Assembly: GCA_001804865.1 (NCBI GenBank)
Contig: MHBK01000007.1
Coordinates: 1 to 42,186, forward strand
Length of the DNA: 42,186 nucleotides
Source: Lentisphaerae bacterium GWF2_57_35
GTDB lineage: Bacteria > Verrucomicrobiota > Kiritimatiellia > CAIQIC01 > GWF2-57-35
Reading direction: 5' to 3'
The translations under genes and the position numbers were made by a program. Shown here one piece after another: positions 16,745 to 25,923 of this stretch (the stretch's first letter is position 1; each line of letters starts with the position of its first letter). The notes beneath the pieces were generated by a model. That model was not told the DNA's origin. It saw nothing but the letters and a program-made list of their open reading frames with translations, and searched no databases.

Positions 16745-17737
16745 ATGAAGCAGGAGCAATGGCTCATTGTCGACACAGAAACGAACGGGCTCAGAAAACC
16801 TATTTATGCCGTGGAAATCGCCGCGCAACGAATGTGCGGATGGGAACCTATGGGAGCGCCGTTCCGTCGATTGCTCAATCATGACGTACCCATCGATCCC
16901 GTTGCCGAGTTGGTTCATGGGTACTCCCGGAAATATTTGAGAGAAAACGGCATGCTGCCTTTGCAAGCCCACCGGGAGTTCAACGAGTATGCCGCCGGTC
17001 TGCCGATTGTCGCCTATAATATTTCCTTCGATTGGGATCAGGTCCTCTTTCCCGAATACCAGCGTCTGGCCGTTCCCATTTCCGGGTCAAAAGGATTTTG
17101 CGCCCTCACGCTCGCGCGCCGCGTGATCCTCGAAACCGAGAACCTCAAGCTGGATACGCTTAAGAAACACTTCCGCCTGGGAGACGCCCCCTCTCACAAG
17201 GGCCTGAACGACGTCCTCGTGGTCGTCCGTCTTTTTCAAGCCGTATTCCAACCCCGGCTCGAAGGCTCCGGAATCGTGGGCTTCGAAAACATTGCCGCCT
17301 TCTCGCGAAAAACCCCGGTGGCCAAGTGTCTGGAGATGATTCAACAAAAGTGCAGCGAACTGTCGCCGCAACTTCGGGAGAGGCCCATTCCCTTCCGGAA
17401 GCCCCGCAGAAGAAGAGTGCTCGGCATCCAAGGGGCCGAGGCTCACCGCAGCCATCATCAGCAAGTGATTGCGATCAAGGCTTGCGCCGAGGAGTTCATT
17501 GCGCTTTGCAGAGGCCTCGCAACCCAGAGCGCCCTGAACGACGAAGGAATCGTCGCGTTGAAGAATTGGATCGCTTCCTGCCCATACCCCTACATTTACC
17601 CGATGAACGCGGTCGCGAAAAATTTGGGAGACGCTTTTGAAAACGAGGCCGTCACGGAAAACGGAAAAACGGAACTCCTCGACCTGATCCGCGAAGCCAT
17701 CTCGGCCTTCCCCCCCGCTTACGAAGCCATGTCGTGA
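16745..17737 (+). CDS. DEDDh 3'-5' exonuclease domain protein
   Basis: Exonuclease of the DnaQ/RNase T superfamily, 330 aa. All five catalytic residues are visible: Asp10 and Glu12 (VDTETNG), Asp96 (YNISFDWD), His151 and Asp156 (HKGLND). A basic linker (about 210-225, RKPRRRR) joins a C-terminal helical domain (about 240-325, ALCRGLATQSALNDEGIVALKNWI split at the Ala) of a kind often found after such exonucleases. It is not the usual DnaQ epsilon layout, so a repair or nucleic-acid-processing role is more likely than polymerase proofreading. It is a single gene; its converging neighbour is the chemoreceptor. Confidence 0.87.
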   Translation: MKQEQWLIVDTETNGLRKPIYAVEIAAQRMCGWEPMGAPFRRLLNHDVPIDPVAELVHGYSRKYLRENGMLPLQAHREFNEYAAGLPIVAYNISFDWDQVLFPEYQRLAVPISGSKGFCALTLARRVILETENLKLDTLKKHFRLGDAPSHKGLNDVLVVVRLFQAVFQPRLEGSGIVGFENIAAFSRKTPVAKCLEMIQQKCSELSPQLRERPIPFRKPRRRRVLGIQGAEAHRSHHQQVIAIKACAEEFIALCRGLATQSALNDEGIVALKNWIASCPYPYIYPMNAVAKNLGDAFENEAVTENGKTELLDLIREAISAFPPAYEAMS

Positions 17738-17754
17738 CTGTCAACGAACGGAAC

Positions 17755-20019
17755 CTATTGCTCGTCTTCGGGCGTCAGCATCGCAAGGGAAGCCCGAGCC
17801 TTTCCCTCCGACCGCGTCGCTGCCGACGGAAGAGAATCGACTTTGCCCTGCAGCTTGTTCACCCCTGCGTCCAACATACGTTCCTGCGATGTTGCGCCCA
17901 TTTGCCCGGCACTCGCACCTCGGTTATTTCCCACCCCGTCGACGATCCCCATCAACTGCCCGATGAGCCCATTGAGATCCTGAGCTTGGGAGAAGAGCTG
18001 GGACGCTGCACCGGCGGACTGCTCTGCATTTGCCGCGTTCTGCTGCACGACTCGGTCGACTTCAGACATCGCCGCATTAACTTGGTTGATGCTCTGGGCC
18101 TGATCCTTGGACGAAAGTGCGATATCCGTGATCAACGTCGCAACCTTGTCCGCACTGGTCTTGATGGCCACCAGGCTCCTGGCTGCATCATCTGCGACGT
18201 TCGTTCCGGCGTCGGCGTTACTCTGCGATTCCGCGATCAGATCCGCTGTATTGCGAGCAGCCTCTGCACTGCGGCGCGCAAGATTCCGCACTTCCTCGGC
18301 TACCACCGCAAACCCTTTGCCTGCTTCACCGGCACGGGCGGCTTCAACCGCGGCATTGAGCGCCAATAGATTGGTCTGAAACGCTATTTCGTCAATCGTC
18401 TTGATGATCTTGGCCGTTTGAACGGATGACGATTTTATCTTTATGATAGCCGCCGACATCCGTTCCATGGCATCGATGCCGCCGCTCACCGATTCCTTGG
18501 TTTGAGACATCAGCAGATTGGTCTGGTCCGCAATATCGGCATTCCGTTTGGTCACGCTGGACATCTCGGCCAGCATCGCCGAGGTCTCCTGCAGGCTGGC
18601 GGCTTGAGAACTGGAGCCGCTGGCCATCTGTTCGCTGGTGCTGGAGAGTTGGCCCGAAGCTCCGGTGACCTGCTCTGCGCCCGCAGACAGGCCGGCAATG
18701 ATCCGCCGAAGACTCTTGCTGATGGACATGCTCAGACTCACGCCAAGAATCAGCGCAATACAGAAAGCGCCGATGCCAAGGACGATCGACAGGCTCTTCC
18801 ATCTGGAAGCGCTCTGCTGGCTGGATTCCATCTTTTCGCGCGTACTGTCCCGAATATCGCCCGCCATGGCCAGCGCGGCTTTCTCGAACGCTCCGCTGCG
18901 TTGAATCAATTCGGCTAACGATTCGTCCATCATCCGCTCCGCATTCGCCGAGCCGGCAATGCTGCTGCCCATGGCCTCCACGGCTTCGACAATCCTTTCG
19001 TTCGCCTTGCGCATTTCGGCCTCAGACTTTAACACGTCGAGTTTAGCCTGAACCATCTGCCCGATCATGGACTTCATCTGGTCGAGAGCGGCCTGCACCT
19101 TGGTCGTGTCTCCACTTGACGATGCGGCATGCAACTCTTCCTTGGCGTCGTCGAGCACGGTCAATAAAGCATCGCGCGCATACGCCACACTCGCCGGTTC
19201 CGAAGAAAGAAGCGCATCTTTGACCGCGGCGCCAAGCTCCAAAGTCTTGATGCGCATCGCAAAGGCGGCCTTCATCGATGGAATGGCTTTTGCGACAGAC
19301 GCGGAAAGACTTACCAACTCTTCCAGCGTTTGGCGGGTATTTGTTTTTGGCGGCGCCGGCAACGCTGCCTGACCGTCGGTATCGGCTGCGGCCGCATCGG
19401 AGACCGGTTTCGTTGCGGCCGCGCTCTCCACATACGCATGGAGCTTCGTCGCCAAATCCTCCACGGTCAGGACGGCGTCAAATTCCACCGTGTCGATAAT
19501 GCCCAGAGAGACTTTGGAGGCCTCCTCGATACTCTCTTTGGAAGATTGCTCGAACTTCTTCAAGGTCGCCGTGCCGGTCTCCAGTCTTTGCACGGCGTCC
19601 AGAAACAACTCGTTGGCTTTGACCAAATCCCGATGTCCGGCCACAAACTCGCCTTTGGCCTTCAGCAACACCTCTTTTTGCGGAAGGCACTTGTTGGCAA
19701 TGATGTCCAAAACGATCGCGGCGTTATCGTCGTTCCACTGCGCGCGGGCGGCCTCAATCGCATCACGGACCTGCTGCAACTCCTGGCCGCTCTTGCACTC
19801 CCGGCCTCTCTCGCTCAGTTCGCGCAGGGCGGCCAAACAACGGCTCTGTTCAAGCAGCTTATCGATGTTGGTCCTGACATGGCTTTCGACGGTTATCAGG
19901 TTCGATTGATTGTACTGAAGAGACAGCACGCCGATACCGGCCGCAAGAAGCGCCAAAACAGAGCACACCGTGAAGCCGGCCAGCAACTTGAGGCGAACGC
20001 CCAGCGCAGAGAAACGCAC
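17755..20019 (-). CDS. Methyl-accepting chemotaxis protein
   Basis: Membrane chemoreceptor of 754 aa that passes ligand signals to CheA/CheW. TM1 is at about 12-34, a large periplasmic helical domain at 35-405, and TM2 at 408-431. The cytoplasmic part has the conserved tip [18 protein letters not shown] (543-560) and [19 protein letters not shown] full HAMP domain is not seen after TM2; only a short ISKSLRRII link precedes the signalling helices. The periplasmic domain includes an Ala/Pro-rich linker at about 200-225. The gene for a periplasmic binding protein lies 3 bp upstream, so it probably senses a ligand through that protein. No che genes are in the window. Confidence 0.94.
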   Translation of the reverse strand: MRFSALGVRLKLLAGFTVCSVLALLAAGIGVLSLQYNQSNLITVESHVRTNIDKLLEQSRCLAALRELSERGRECKSGQELQQVRDAIEAARAQWNDDNAAIVLDIIANKCLPQKEVLLKAKGEFVAGHRDLVKANELFLDAVQRLETGTATLKKFEQSSKESIEEASKVSLGIIDTVEFDAVLTVEDLATKLHAYVESAAATKPVSDAAAADTDGQAALPAPPKTNTRQTLEELVSLSASVAKAIPSMKAAFAMRIKTLELGAAVKDALLSSEPASVAYARDALLTVLDDAKEELHAASSSGDTTKVQAALDQMKSMIGQMVQAKLDVLKSEAEMRKANERIVEAVEAMGSSIAGSANAERMMDESLAELIQRSGAFEKAALAMAGDIRDSTREKMESSQQSASRWKSLSIVLGIGAFCIALILGVSLSMSISKSLRRIIAGLSAGAEQVTGASGQLSSTSEQMASGSSSQAASLQETSAMLAEMSSVTKRNADIADQTNLLMSQTKESVSGGIDAMERMSAAIIKIKSSSVQTAKIIKTIDEIAFQTNLLALNAAVEAARAGEAGKGFAVVAEEVRNLARRSAEAARNTADLIAESQSNADAGTNVADDAARSLVAIKTSADKVATLITDIALSSKDQAQSINQVNAAMSEVDRVVQQNAANAEQSAGAASQLFSQAQDLNGLIGQLMGIVDGVGNNRGASAGQMGATSQERMLDAGVNKLQGKVDSLPSAATRSEGKARASLAMLTPEDEQ

Positions 20020-20022
20020 GAA

Positions 20023-21171
20023 TCAGTCCTCCTTCAAAGGCGCGACCTTGCCGTCTTTAATTACCGTCAAATAGACTTGATCCATGCCCTGATGATCCTG
20101 TTCGCCGAATGTAAGAGTCACGCCGCCAAGGTCAAAAGTCTTGATCGTCTCGACCGCTTTGATGAAGTCCTCTCGCGAGAAGCCGTCCTTCAACTGCTTT
20201 GCCACCGAGCAGAAAAACTTCCCGGCCATATACCCTTCCAGGGAGACAAATCCGGGCGTGGCATCGGGCTGATTCTTCTTCAAAGCCTCGATGTACTCCT
20301 TCACCAGCGGAATACTTTCGTCATGGGGGAAAGGCACCACTTGGGAGATCACGCAACCTTCGCCCTCTGTTCCCAGCGCCTGGCAAAGCGCGTCTGTGCC
20401 GACGAAGGATATGTTGCAGAAGAGGGCCTCCTTCATTCCGGCCTTCTTGGCCAGCTTGATGAACTCGGCGCAAGGCTCATAGGTGCCGACCATCACGACC
20501 GCTTCAGGAGCGGCTGCGCGAATATCCAGCAGGCCTTTTTTCACGGCCAGCGTGTTGCGTTCGAACGTGCCGACGCCGATCAGCTCCAGGTTTCGCTTGG
20601 CCAATGCAATCTTGATGCCTTCAAACCCGGCTTGACCAAAACTGTCGTTCTGATAGAAACACGCCACTTTCTTCAGTTGTTTCTTATCCACGATCAGAGC
20701 CGCCAATCGTTCCATTTCCTGATAGTAGCTGGCACGAATGTTAATAATGTACGGATTGAAAGGACTCCGAAGAAGTTCGGCGCCGGTGAAGGGGGCGACG
20801 AAGGGAATTTTGGCCTCATTGACAAGGGGCAACACGGCTTTGGACGTAGGCGTACCCACCTCGCCAATCAACAGCAGGACCTTGTCCTGCTCAATCAGTT
20901 CCTTTGTGCTGACGATGGCTCGTTCCGGTTCGTAGCCGTCGTCTTTGCTGATCAGCGTGATCTTGCAACTGGGTTCTTTGCACTCCTCGTTGTGCCTGGC
21001 GAAACAGGCATCGAGACCCGATTTCATGCCCAGACCCAACGCCTTCGCCGGACCGGTCAGGGCTGTGGACTGTCCCAGCACAAGGCCCTCTGCCATGACG
21101 TTGTTCACCGGGAGTGATTGGGAGACCAGAATGAATAACAAGACAAGATACGAAGTCAGTATTCTATGCAT
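20023..21171 (-). CDS. Periplasmic substrate-binding protein (LivK-like, type I fold)
   Basis: Binding protein of 382 aa of the branched-chain amino-acid (Peripla_BP_6) type. A signal peptide covers about 1-27. The fold markers are LVLGQSTALTGPAKALG (N-lobe), LLLIGEVGTPTSKAVLPLV and KKVACFYQNDSFGQAGFEG. Four Cys (CFARHNEECKEPSC) near residue 60 are unusual for LivK and may form disulfides. The start follows AAGGATGG. There are no ABC transporter permease or ATPase genes beside it; instead the chemoreceptor starts 3 bp after its stop, which points to sensing rather than uptake. The ligand is unknown. Confidence 0.92.
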   Translation of the reverse strand: MHRILTSYLVLLFILVSQSLPVNNVMAEGLVLGQSTALTGPAKALGLGMKSGLDACFARHNEECKEPSCKITLISKDDGYEPERAIVSTKELIEQDKVLLLIGEVGTPTSKAVLPLVNEAKIPFVAPFTGAELLRSPFNPYIINIRASYYQEMERLAALIVDKKQLKKVACFYQNDSFGQAGFEGIKIALAKRNLELIGVGTFERNTLAVKKGLLDIRAAAPEAVVMVGTYEPCAEFIKLAKKAGMKEALFCNISFVGTDALCQALGTEGEGCVISQVVPFPHDESIPLVKEYIEALKKNQPDATPGFVSLEGYMAGKFFCSVAKQLKDGFSREDFIKAVETIKTFDLGGVTLTFGEQDHQGMDQVYLTVIKDGKVAPLKED

Positions 21172-21297
21172 TAGACCATCCTTCTATGTTGTTTCACTGC
21201 GTTGCCAAACCGCACACGCCAACGTACGCAACTTGATTAAAGCTACGCTTATATGAAATTTTAGTAAAGATACTAATCGAAGAGAGGCCGTCTTTTA

Positions 21298-21433
21298 GGG
21301 TGCATCTTGACAGCCCCTCCTCAACGTCTGGCACTGGAAAGAAACCACCGGCTTACGCCGGCAGCTACGTAGCCGCGTCCGTAAGGACGTGGATTCTTAT
21401 TCGTATGCGCGGAGGCCGTGTCAAGATGCACCC
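21298..21433. repeat. GGGTGCAT-ended element, copy 4 (different interior)
   Basis: GGGTGCATCTTGACA (21298-21312) is a perfect 15-bp inverted repeat of TGTCAAGATGCACCC (21419-21433), and the next ten bases are partly matched. GCCGTCTT occurs at 21287-21294 and again directly after the element at 21434-21441. The interior differs from copies 1-3: it holds an ACCGGC...GCCGGC hairpin and a 24-nt GTAGCCGCG-type hairpin (21369-21392). It lies 35 bp past the M16 peptidase stop. Confidence 0.85.
21369..21392 (+). repeat. GTAGCCGCG-type hairpin, copy a
   Basis: GTAGCCGCG-TCC-GTAA-GGA-CGTGG. The variable core TCC/GGA pairs around a GTAA loop. Copies b-d have GCC/GGC or CCG/CGG at the same place with the same loop and flanks. 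Confidence 0.8.
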
Positions 21434-21467
21434 GCCGTCTTACGACGGCGGCGGCCGGCGGAGGACG

Positions 21468-22751
21468 TTACAGCTTCGCGCCGTTGACGAGCAGATGCTC
21501 TTCGTGTCCGGTTTCGCCGTTGGGGGTGACCATGGCCACGCTGAGTTTGTCGGCGTCGAGGACTTCGCCGGCGACTTGGTGGATGTCCTTGTCGGTAACC
21601 TTTTCGATGGAGGCGATGACTTCGTCGGGTTGAATGAAGCGGCCGAAATTCATGATATTCTCGCCGGCCCACATCATTTGGTTGGTCGTGCTTTCCATGC
21701 CGATGCGAAGCTGGCCGATGGCGTAATCCTTGGCGCGACGCAATTCGCTGGCGCCCACTTTCTTGGTTTTCATTTGCTTCAACTCGCGAACGATGAGGTC
21801 AAAGGCCTTGTCGGAGCGCTTGCGGTCGACGCCGGCCTGAATGGATAGAACGCCGGTTTCGTCGTAGAGTTCCACGCTGCTGTGGATCGAATAGGCCAAC
21901 CCGTGTTTTTCGCGGACGATTTGGAAGAGCCGGGAACTCATGTTCTCGCCCAGGACGATGCTCATGACCTTCAACGAATATTTCCGGGCATCGTGCCGGC
22001 CAAAGAGGCGCACGCCCATGGCGATATGGGTCTGCTCAATGTCCTTCGTGCTGACCGCCACCTTTTCTTGCAGGCAGCTTTTTTCGACCTTCTTATAACT
22101 TGGCTTTGCGCTTTTCCGGGCGCCGGACAGGATGCCCGAGACGCGTTTGACGCACTCCGCGTGATCGACCTTGCCCGCAAAAACCACGACCGTGTTGGAA
22201 GGGACATATTTCTTGGCTTTAAACCCAAGGATTTCCTCCCGGCTGACGCGTTCGATGTTCTCGACGGTGCCGATCAACGGACGGCCCAGAGGATGATTCG
22301 CCCACAGGCTTTCGCCAAGCATTTCCTGGACGCAGTGTTGGGGCTGGTCGCGATACATCATGATTTCTTCAATGATCACGCCGCGCTCTTTTTCAATGTC
22401 CTCGGATGCGAAACGCGGATGCAGGTACATATCGGACAGGATGTCGAAGGTGCTCCAGGTGTGCTCCGCGGCGATCCGCGCGTAGTAGCAGGTGGATTCC
22501 TCCTGGGTAAAGGCGTTGAAATAGCCGCCGCGTCCTTCGATGGACTGCGAAATGTCCCGGGCAGAGCGATTTTCCGTTCCCTTGAACAGCAAATGCTCGA
22601 TGAAATGGCTGACGCCGGAGAGCTTCTTGTCCTCGTAGCGGCCCCCGACGCCGACCCACACGCCCATCGCGACGCTTTCCACATGGCCCATGCCGGCGGT
22701 CGCCACTCTGATTCCGTTCGAAAGCGTGGTTTCTTGAAAATTCAATAACAT
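21468..22751 (-). CDS. M16-family zinc metallopeptidase
   Basis: Processing-peptidase-like protein of 427 aa. The zinc motif HFIEH (His49, Glu52, His53) is followed by the downstream Glu in EKERGVIIEEI, as in active M16B members. The C-terminal half has REKHGLAYSIHSSVE, the family's R/Y substrate-binding motif. I chose the ATG at 22751 because AGGAG lies eight bases before it; the ATG at 22757 is too close to that site. It follows hisA by 34 bp on the same strand, so it is probably the last gene of the histidine transcript without a role in that pathway. Confidence 0.93.
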   Translation of the reverse strand: MLLNFQETTLSNGIRVATAGMGHVESVAMGVWVGVGGRYEDKKLSGVSHFIEHLLFKGTENRSARDISQSIEGRGGYFNAFTQEESTCYYARIAAEHTWSTFDILSDMYLHPRFASEDIEKERGVIIEEIMMYRDQPQHCVQEMLGESLWANHPLGRPLIGTVENIERVSREEILGFKAKKYVPSNTVVVFAGKVDHAECVKRVSGILSGARKSAKPSYKKVEKSCLQEKVAVSTKDIEQTHIAMGVRLFGRHDARKYSLKVMSIVLGENMSSRLFQIVREKHGLAYSIHSSVELYDETGVLSIQAGVDRKRSDKAFDLIVRELKQMKTKKVGASELRRAKDYAIGQLRIGMESTTNQMMWAGENIMNFGRFIQPDEVIASIEKVTDKDIHQVAGEVLDADKLSVAMVTPNGETGHEEHLLVNGAKL

Positions 22752-22785
22752 GACCATTTCTCCTAATCTGAATGTTTCAGATCAA

Positions 22786-23517
22786 TTAACGACTGTTTTT
22801 CTTTAATGCTTCGATCGTCACCCGACCCTCATAAAGGGCTTTGCCCACAATGGCGCCGCACAAATTTGAACGACCGATGCTGTGCAGCGCCAGCATATCG
22901 TCAGCGGTAGAAATGCCGCCGGACGCGATCACCTGGCACTCCACGGCGGCGCATAATTCATCGACGGCCTGTATATTCGGACCTTTCAGCATGCCGTCGG
23001 TGGAGGTGTCGGTATAAATCAACGTCTTCACGCCCATTTCGTCGGCGCGCCGGGCCAGCTCGACGGCGGTTTGGGCGGTGGTCTCGGTCCAACCTTTGAT
23101 CTGAACGCGACCGTCGCGCGCATCGATGCCCACCACGAGGGAAGCGCCGAACCGCTTCACCAGCCGCTGCAATTCCTTCGGCTCCGCCCAGGCGCGGGTG
23201 CCGAGTACGACGCGGGCGACGCCAGCTTTGAGCATGGCTTCGATGTCTTCGTCTGTCCGCAACCCGCCGCCGACCTCCACCGGAACGGTAATCGATTTTA
23301 CGATCTGCTCGATGAGGTTCTGATGCACGGGATGTCCGCCGAACGCTCCATCCAAATCCACTACATGTAGATACTCTCCACCTTCTTGCACCCAATGCAA
23401 GGCCATGCTGACCGGATCTTCGGAATAGACCGTGCTTTCGTCAGCCCTCCCCTGCCGCAGCCGGACGCATTTTCCGCCCTTCAAATCGATGGCGGGAATC
23501 ACCTGAATGACGCTCAT
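22786..23517 (-). CDS. hisA: ProFAR isomerase (histidine biosynthesis)
   Basis: Phosphoribosylformimino-5-aminoimidazole carboxamide ribotide isomerase, a TIM barrel performing the fourth step from PRPP and ATP. The start is the ATG at 23517, which overlaps the hisH stop (ATGA); a longer frame would run into hisH. The 243 aa have Asp8-type PAIDLKGGKCVRL, VEVGGGLR and the second catalytic Asp in IYTDTSTDGMLKGPN, plus ASGGIS near the end, binding the two phosphates. It lies between hisH and the M16 peptidase gene. Confidence 0.96.
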   Translation of the reverse strand: MSVIQVIPAIDLKGGKCVRLRQGRADESTVYSEDPVSMALHWVQEGGEYLHVVDLDGAFGGHPVHQNLIEQIVKSITVPVEVGGGLRTDEDIEAMLKAGVARVVLGTRAWAEPKELQRLVKRFGASLVVGIDARDGRVQIKGWTETTAQTAVELARRADEMGVKTLIYTDTSTDGMLKGPNIQAVDELCAAVECQVIASGGISTADDMLALHSIGRSNLCGAIVGKALYEGRVTIEALKKNSR

Positions 23518-24152
23518 GTCAAAGCTCCCACTTCCCGGCCGGCGCAAAGGCGGCCGAAGTTATTCAACATCTGCAAGCCGATCTTCTGGCTTTTCTCCGG
23601 GTGAAACTGGCAGGCCATCATCCGGCCCTGCCAAACCACGGAGGTGTAGTCCAAGCCATAGTTTGTCAGTCCCGCTTCGAAAGCCGCCCCGGTGCGACCG
23701 GCATAAAACGAGTGTACAAAATAAAAATAGGATTCGTCCGGCACGTCGTGGAACAAGGGGCAATCCGTTCGGGCCTGCCGCACCCGGTTCCAGCCGATCT
23801 GGGGAACTTTCCAATCCCTGGAAAGCCGGAACCGCTGCACCTGGCCGGGCAAGACGCCCAACCCGGCCACGCCGGGCGATTCCTCGCTGCCTTCGAACAG
23901 CACCTGGAGACCCAGGCAGAGTCCGAGAAAAGGCTTGTCGGCGCCGATCCATTGTTTGACCGGGCTTGTAAAGCCATGCCCGACGAGATGCTGCATGCAG
24001 TCGCCGAAGGCCCCGACGCCTGGAAGAATCAGCCCTGAACAAGCGGCCATTTCGTCCGGCTTTGAAACGATGACGGAATCCAATTCAAGAAAGCGGCAGG
24101 CGTTGCTGACGCTGCCGAGGTTGCCCATGCCATAGTCGATTATGCCGATCAT
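23514..24152 (-). CDS. hisH: Imidazole glycerol phosphate synthase, glutaminase subunit
   Basis: Class I glutamine amidotransferase that feeds ammonia to HisF. Counting from the ATG at 24152 (AGGTGAGAG upstream), the 212 aa have IIDYGMGNLGSV, the oxyanion region LPGVGAFG, the nucleophile Cys in GLCLGLQVLF, and the His/Glu pair in QFHPEKSQ. HisF is not in the window and must be elsewhere in the genome. A perfect 29-bp inverted repeat lies directly upstream, between this gene and hisB. Confidence 0.96.
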   Translation of the reverse strand: MIGIIDYGMGNLGSVSNACRFLELDSVIVSKPDEMAACSGLILPGVGAFGDCMQHLVGHGFTSPVKQWIGADKPFLGLCLGLQVLFEGSEESPGVAGLGVLPGQVQRFRLSRDWKVPQIGWNRVRQARTDCPLFHDVPDESYFYFVHSFYAGRTGAAFEAGLTNYGLDYTSVVWQGRMMACQFHPEKSQKIGLQMLNNFGRLCAGREVGALT

Positions 24153-24176
24153 AAAACTCTCACCTAAAAAAATTTG

Positions 24177-24267
24177 GCCCACAGATCACACAGATGGACA
24201 CAGATAAGCTGAAACCAGTGAAATATCGAATTTCTTTCATCTGTGTCCATCTGTGTGATCTGTGGGC
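24177..24267. repeat. Perfect 29-bp inverted repeat between hisB and hisH
   Basis: The left arm 24177-24205 (starting GCCCACAGATCACACAGATG) and the right arm 24239-24267 (ending GATCTGTGGGC) are exact reverse complements with a 33-base loop. The arms are built from CACAGAT-like units. It ends 7 bp past the hisB stop and begins 25 bp before hisH. Confidence 0.92.
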
Positions 24268-24273
24268 AATATC

Positions 24274-24864
24274 TTAAATTCTACCCTTGCTCGACGGAAC
24301 GCCCCGAACCCGGGGGTCGGGCGTGCAGGCCGTCCGCAGTGCCCGCGCCAGCCCCTTGAACACGGATTCGTACGCGTGATGGGGATCGGCTCCGTACAGG
24401 TGCCGGATGTGCAGGTTCATGCGGGTTTGCACGACAAACGCCCGGAAGAACTCGTGGATCAACCCCAGATCGAAATCGAGGATTTTCTTTTTCTTATTGG
24501 CCATTTCCAGAACCAGATACGGCCGGCCGCCCAAATCGACCACCACGCGGCTGAGCGATTCGTCCATCGGCAACAAGGCCGATCCATAGCGCCCAATCCC
24601 TTTGCGGTCGCCCAGGGCCTGATTCAAAGCCTCACCCAAGGCCAGTCCGACGTCTTCCACCGTGTGATGATAATCCACCGCCAGATCGCCCTTGGCCTGC
24701 AAATTCAAATCGATCAGCGAATGCTTCGAGAAAAGTTCGAGCATGTGATTGAAAAAGGGCAGCCCGGTTTCGATGCGATAGGTTCCGTCCCCATCCAGGT
24801 TCAGGGAGACCGTGATATCCGTTTCCTTCGTTTTCCTGACCACTTTGGCCGTACGTTTTTTCAT
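24274..24864 (-). CDS. hisB: Imidazoleglycerol-phosphate dehydratase
   Basis: Manganese enzyme that removes water from imidazole glycerol phosphate. The 196 aa correspond to the single-function dehydratase, without the histidinol-phosphatase domain of the E. coli fusion. Metal-binding His motifs are visible: FFNHMLELFSKHS, DYHHTVEDVGLALG and DPHHAYESVFKGLARAL. It is the first gene of the B-H-A group. The next upstream gene (24998-25786) is on the opposite strand, so it must have its own promoter in the 133 bp between them. Confidence 0.96.
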   Translation of the reverse strand: MKKRTAKVVRKTKETDITVSLNLDGDGTYRIETGLPFFNHMLELFSKHSLIDLNLQAKGDLAVDYHHTVEDVGLALGEALNQALGDRKGIGRYGSALLPMDESLSRVVVDLGGRPYLVLEMANKKKKILDFDLGLIHEFFRAFVVQTRMNLHIRHLYGADPHHAYESVFKGLARALRTACTPDPRVRGVPSSKGRI

Positions 24865-24908
24865 AATCGCTTAAAAATAGCCGTGTTCGGGCTTTGATTC
24901 AACGGGAA

Positions 24909-24939
24909 AAGGCGAGGAAAGGCGAGGAAGGCGAGGAAG
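24909..24939. repeat. Short tandem GGCGAGGAA repeats
   Basis: Three nearly identical 9-10-base units (AAGGCGAGG, AAAGGCGAGG, AAGGCGAGG) lie between the divergent hisB and pseudouridine synthase genes. It looks like a simple purine-rich tandem array. It is too far from the next ATG (24998) to be a ribosome-binding site. Confidence 0.6.
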
Positions 24940-24997
24940 TAGAGTCAAAATTCTTTGATCCCTTGGCAACAAACCATTTTTTCTATACGATTCGACG

Positions 24998-25786
24998 ATG
25001 CCCAAAAAATCGCACAAGCCAGACAACCGCCTCCCCCACGCCATCCGTCTTCTTTACGAAGACCGGGACATTCTGGTGGTCGATAAGCCGCCCGGGCTTC
25101 TGACGATGGGAACGGACAAGGAAAAAACCCGGACGCTGTATTACATTCTTACGGATTACATCCGCAAGGGCTATTCCAAGTCCAGCAAGCGGATCTTCAT
25201 CGTGCATCGCCTCGACCGGGAAGCATCGGGACTGCTCGTGTTTACCAAAACCGAGGAAGCGAAGTACGCCTTGCAGGACCATTGGGAAGAGGCGGAAAAG
25301 AAATATGTCGCAATCGTTCATGGGCGCCTGGCCAAAAAGGAAGGCGTCATCACCTCGTATCTGACCGAGAACGCAGCGCATAACGTGTACTCGACCTCGG
25401 ACCGCGCGAAAGGCAAATTATCGAGCACGGAGTACAAGGTCGTGCAAGAAACGAAGGATTTCAGCCTTCTGGAAATCAAATTGCTGACGGGCCGGAAGCA
25501 TCAGATTCGCGTTCATCTGGCCGACAGCGGCCATCCGATCGTGGGCGACAAGAAATACGGCCAGGAAGACCGCATCAACAAAAGACTGGCGTTGCACGCC
25601 GTCTCGCTGGCATTCAAGCATCCCTACAGCGGAGAACCCCAAATCTTCGAAAGCCGGGCGCCGGGATATTTCGTGCAGTTGATGCGGGAGCATGAGACCC
25701 AACCCATCGTGAGCAGCAAGCCGGAGGGTTTTCGCAGAACCGCTTTTAAACGTAAACAGGGCCGGGAAGAACGCAGACAACCTTAA
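24998..25786 (+). CDS. RluA-family RNA pseudouridine synthase
   Basis: Converts uridine to pseudouridine in rRNA or tRNA. The 262 aa contain the RluA signature VHRLDREASGLLVFTK with the catalytic Asp, plus LLTGRKHQIRVHLADSG and HPIVGDKKYG. There is no N-terminal S4 RNA-binding domain, and the basic C-terminal tail (about 240-262) may bind RNA. The target base cannot be told. No clear ribosome-binding site precedes the ATG. The gene lies on the strand opposite to all histidine genes and separates hisDC from hisBHA. Confidence 0.93.
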   Translation: MPKKSHKPDNRLPHAIRLLYEDRDILVVDKPPGLLTMGTDKEKTRTLYYILTDYIRKGYSKSSKRIFIVHRLDREASGLLVFTKTEEAKYALQDHWEEAEKKYVAIVHGRLAKKEGVITSYLTENAAHNVYSTSDRAKGKLSSTEYKVVQETKDFSLLEIKLLTGRKHQIRVHLADSGHPIVGDKKYGQEDRINKRLALHAVSLAFKHPYSGEPQIFESRAPGYFVQLMREHETQPIVSSKPEGFRRTAFKRKQGREERRQP

Positions 25787-25813
25787 GGTGGGTCGCCTGT
25801 TTTTTATACCTAA

Positions 25814-25919
25814 GGGGAAAAGAAGGCGCTCAGCGGAGTGAGCGCCCTACCCACGGCAAAAAATGGCAGGGACGGCGCTCCGTCGCCGTCCGCTGTTGCG
25901 ACCGTGTCAGGATGCGCCC
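25814..25919. repeat. GGGTGCAT-type element, copy 3 (left end missing)
   Basis: It begins inside the family at GGGGAAAAGAAGG and ends with GTGTCAGGATGCGCCC. It contains the intact hairpins GGCGCTCA (25825-25832) / TGAGCGCC (25839-25846) with loop GCGGAG, and GGACGGCG (25870-25877) / CGCCGTCC (25884-25891) with loop CTCCGT. It ends 4 bp before the hisC stop codon. The left inverted end is absent, so this is a truncated copy. Confidence 0.82.
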
Positions 25920-25923
25920 GTCT

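Noticed and set aside
24909..24939. CRISPR-like short repeats
   Set aside because: Three 9-10-base units in direct contact without spacers; a simple tandem repeat, not an array.
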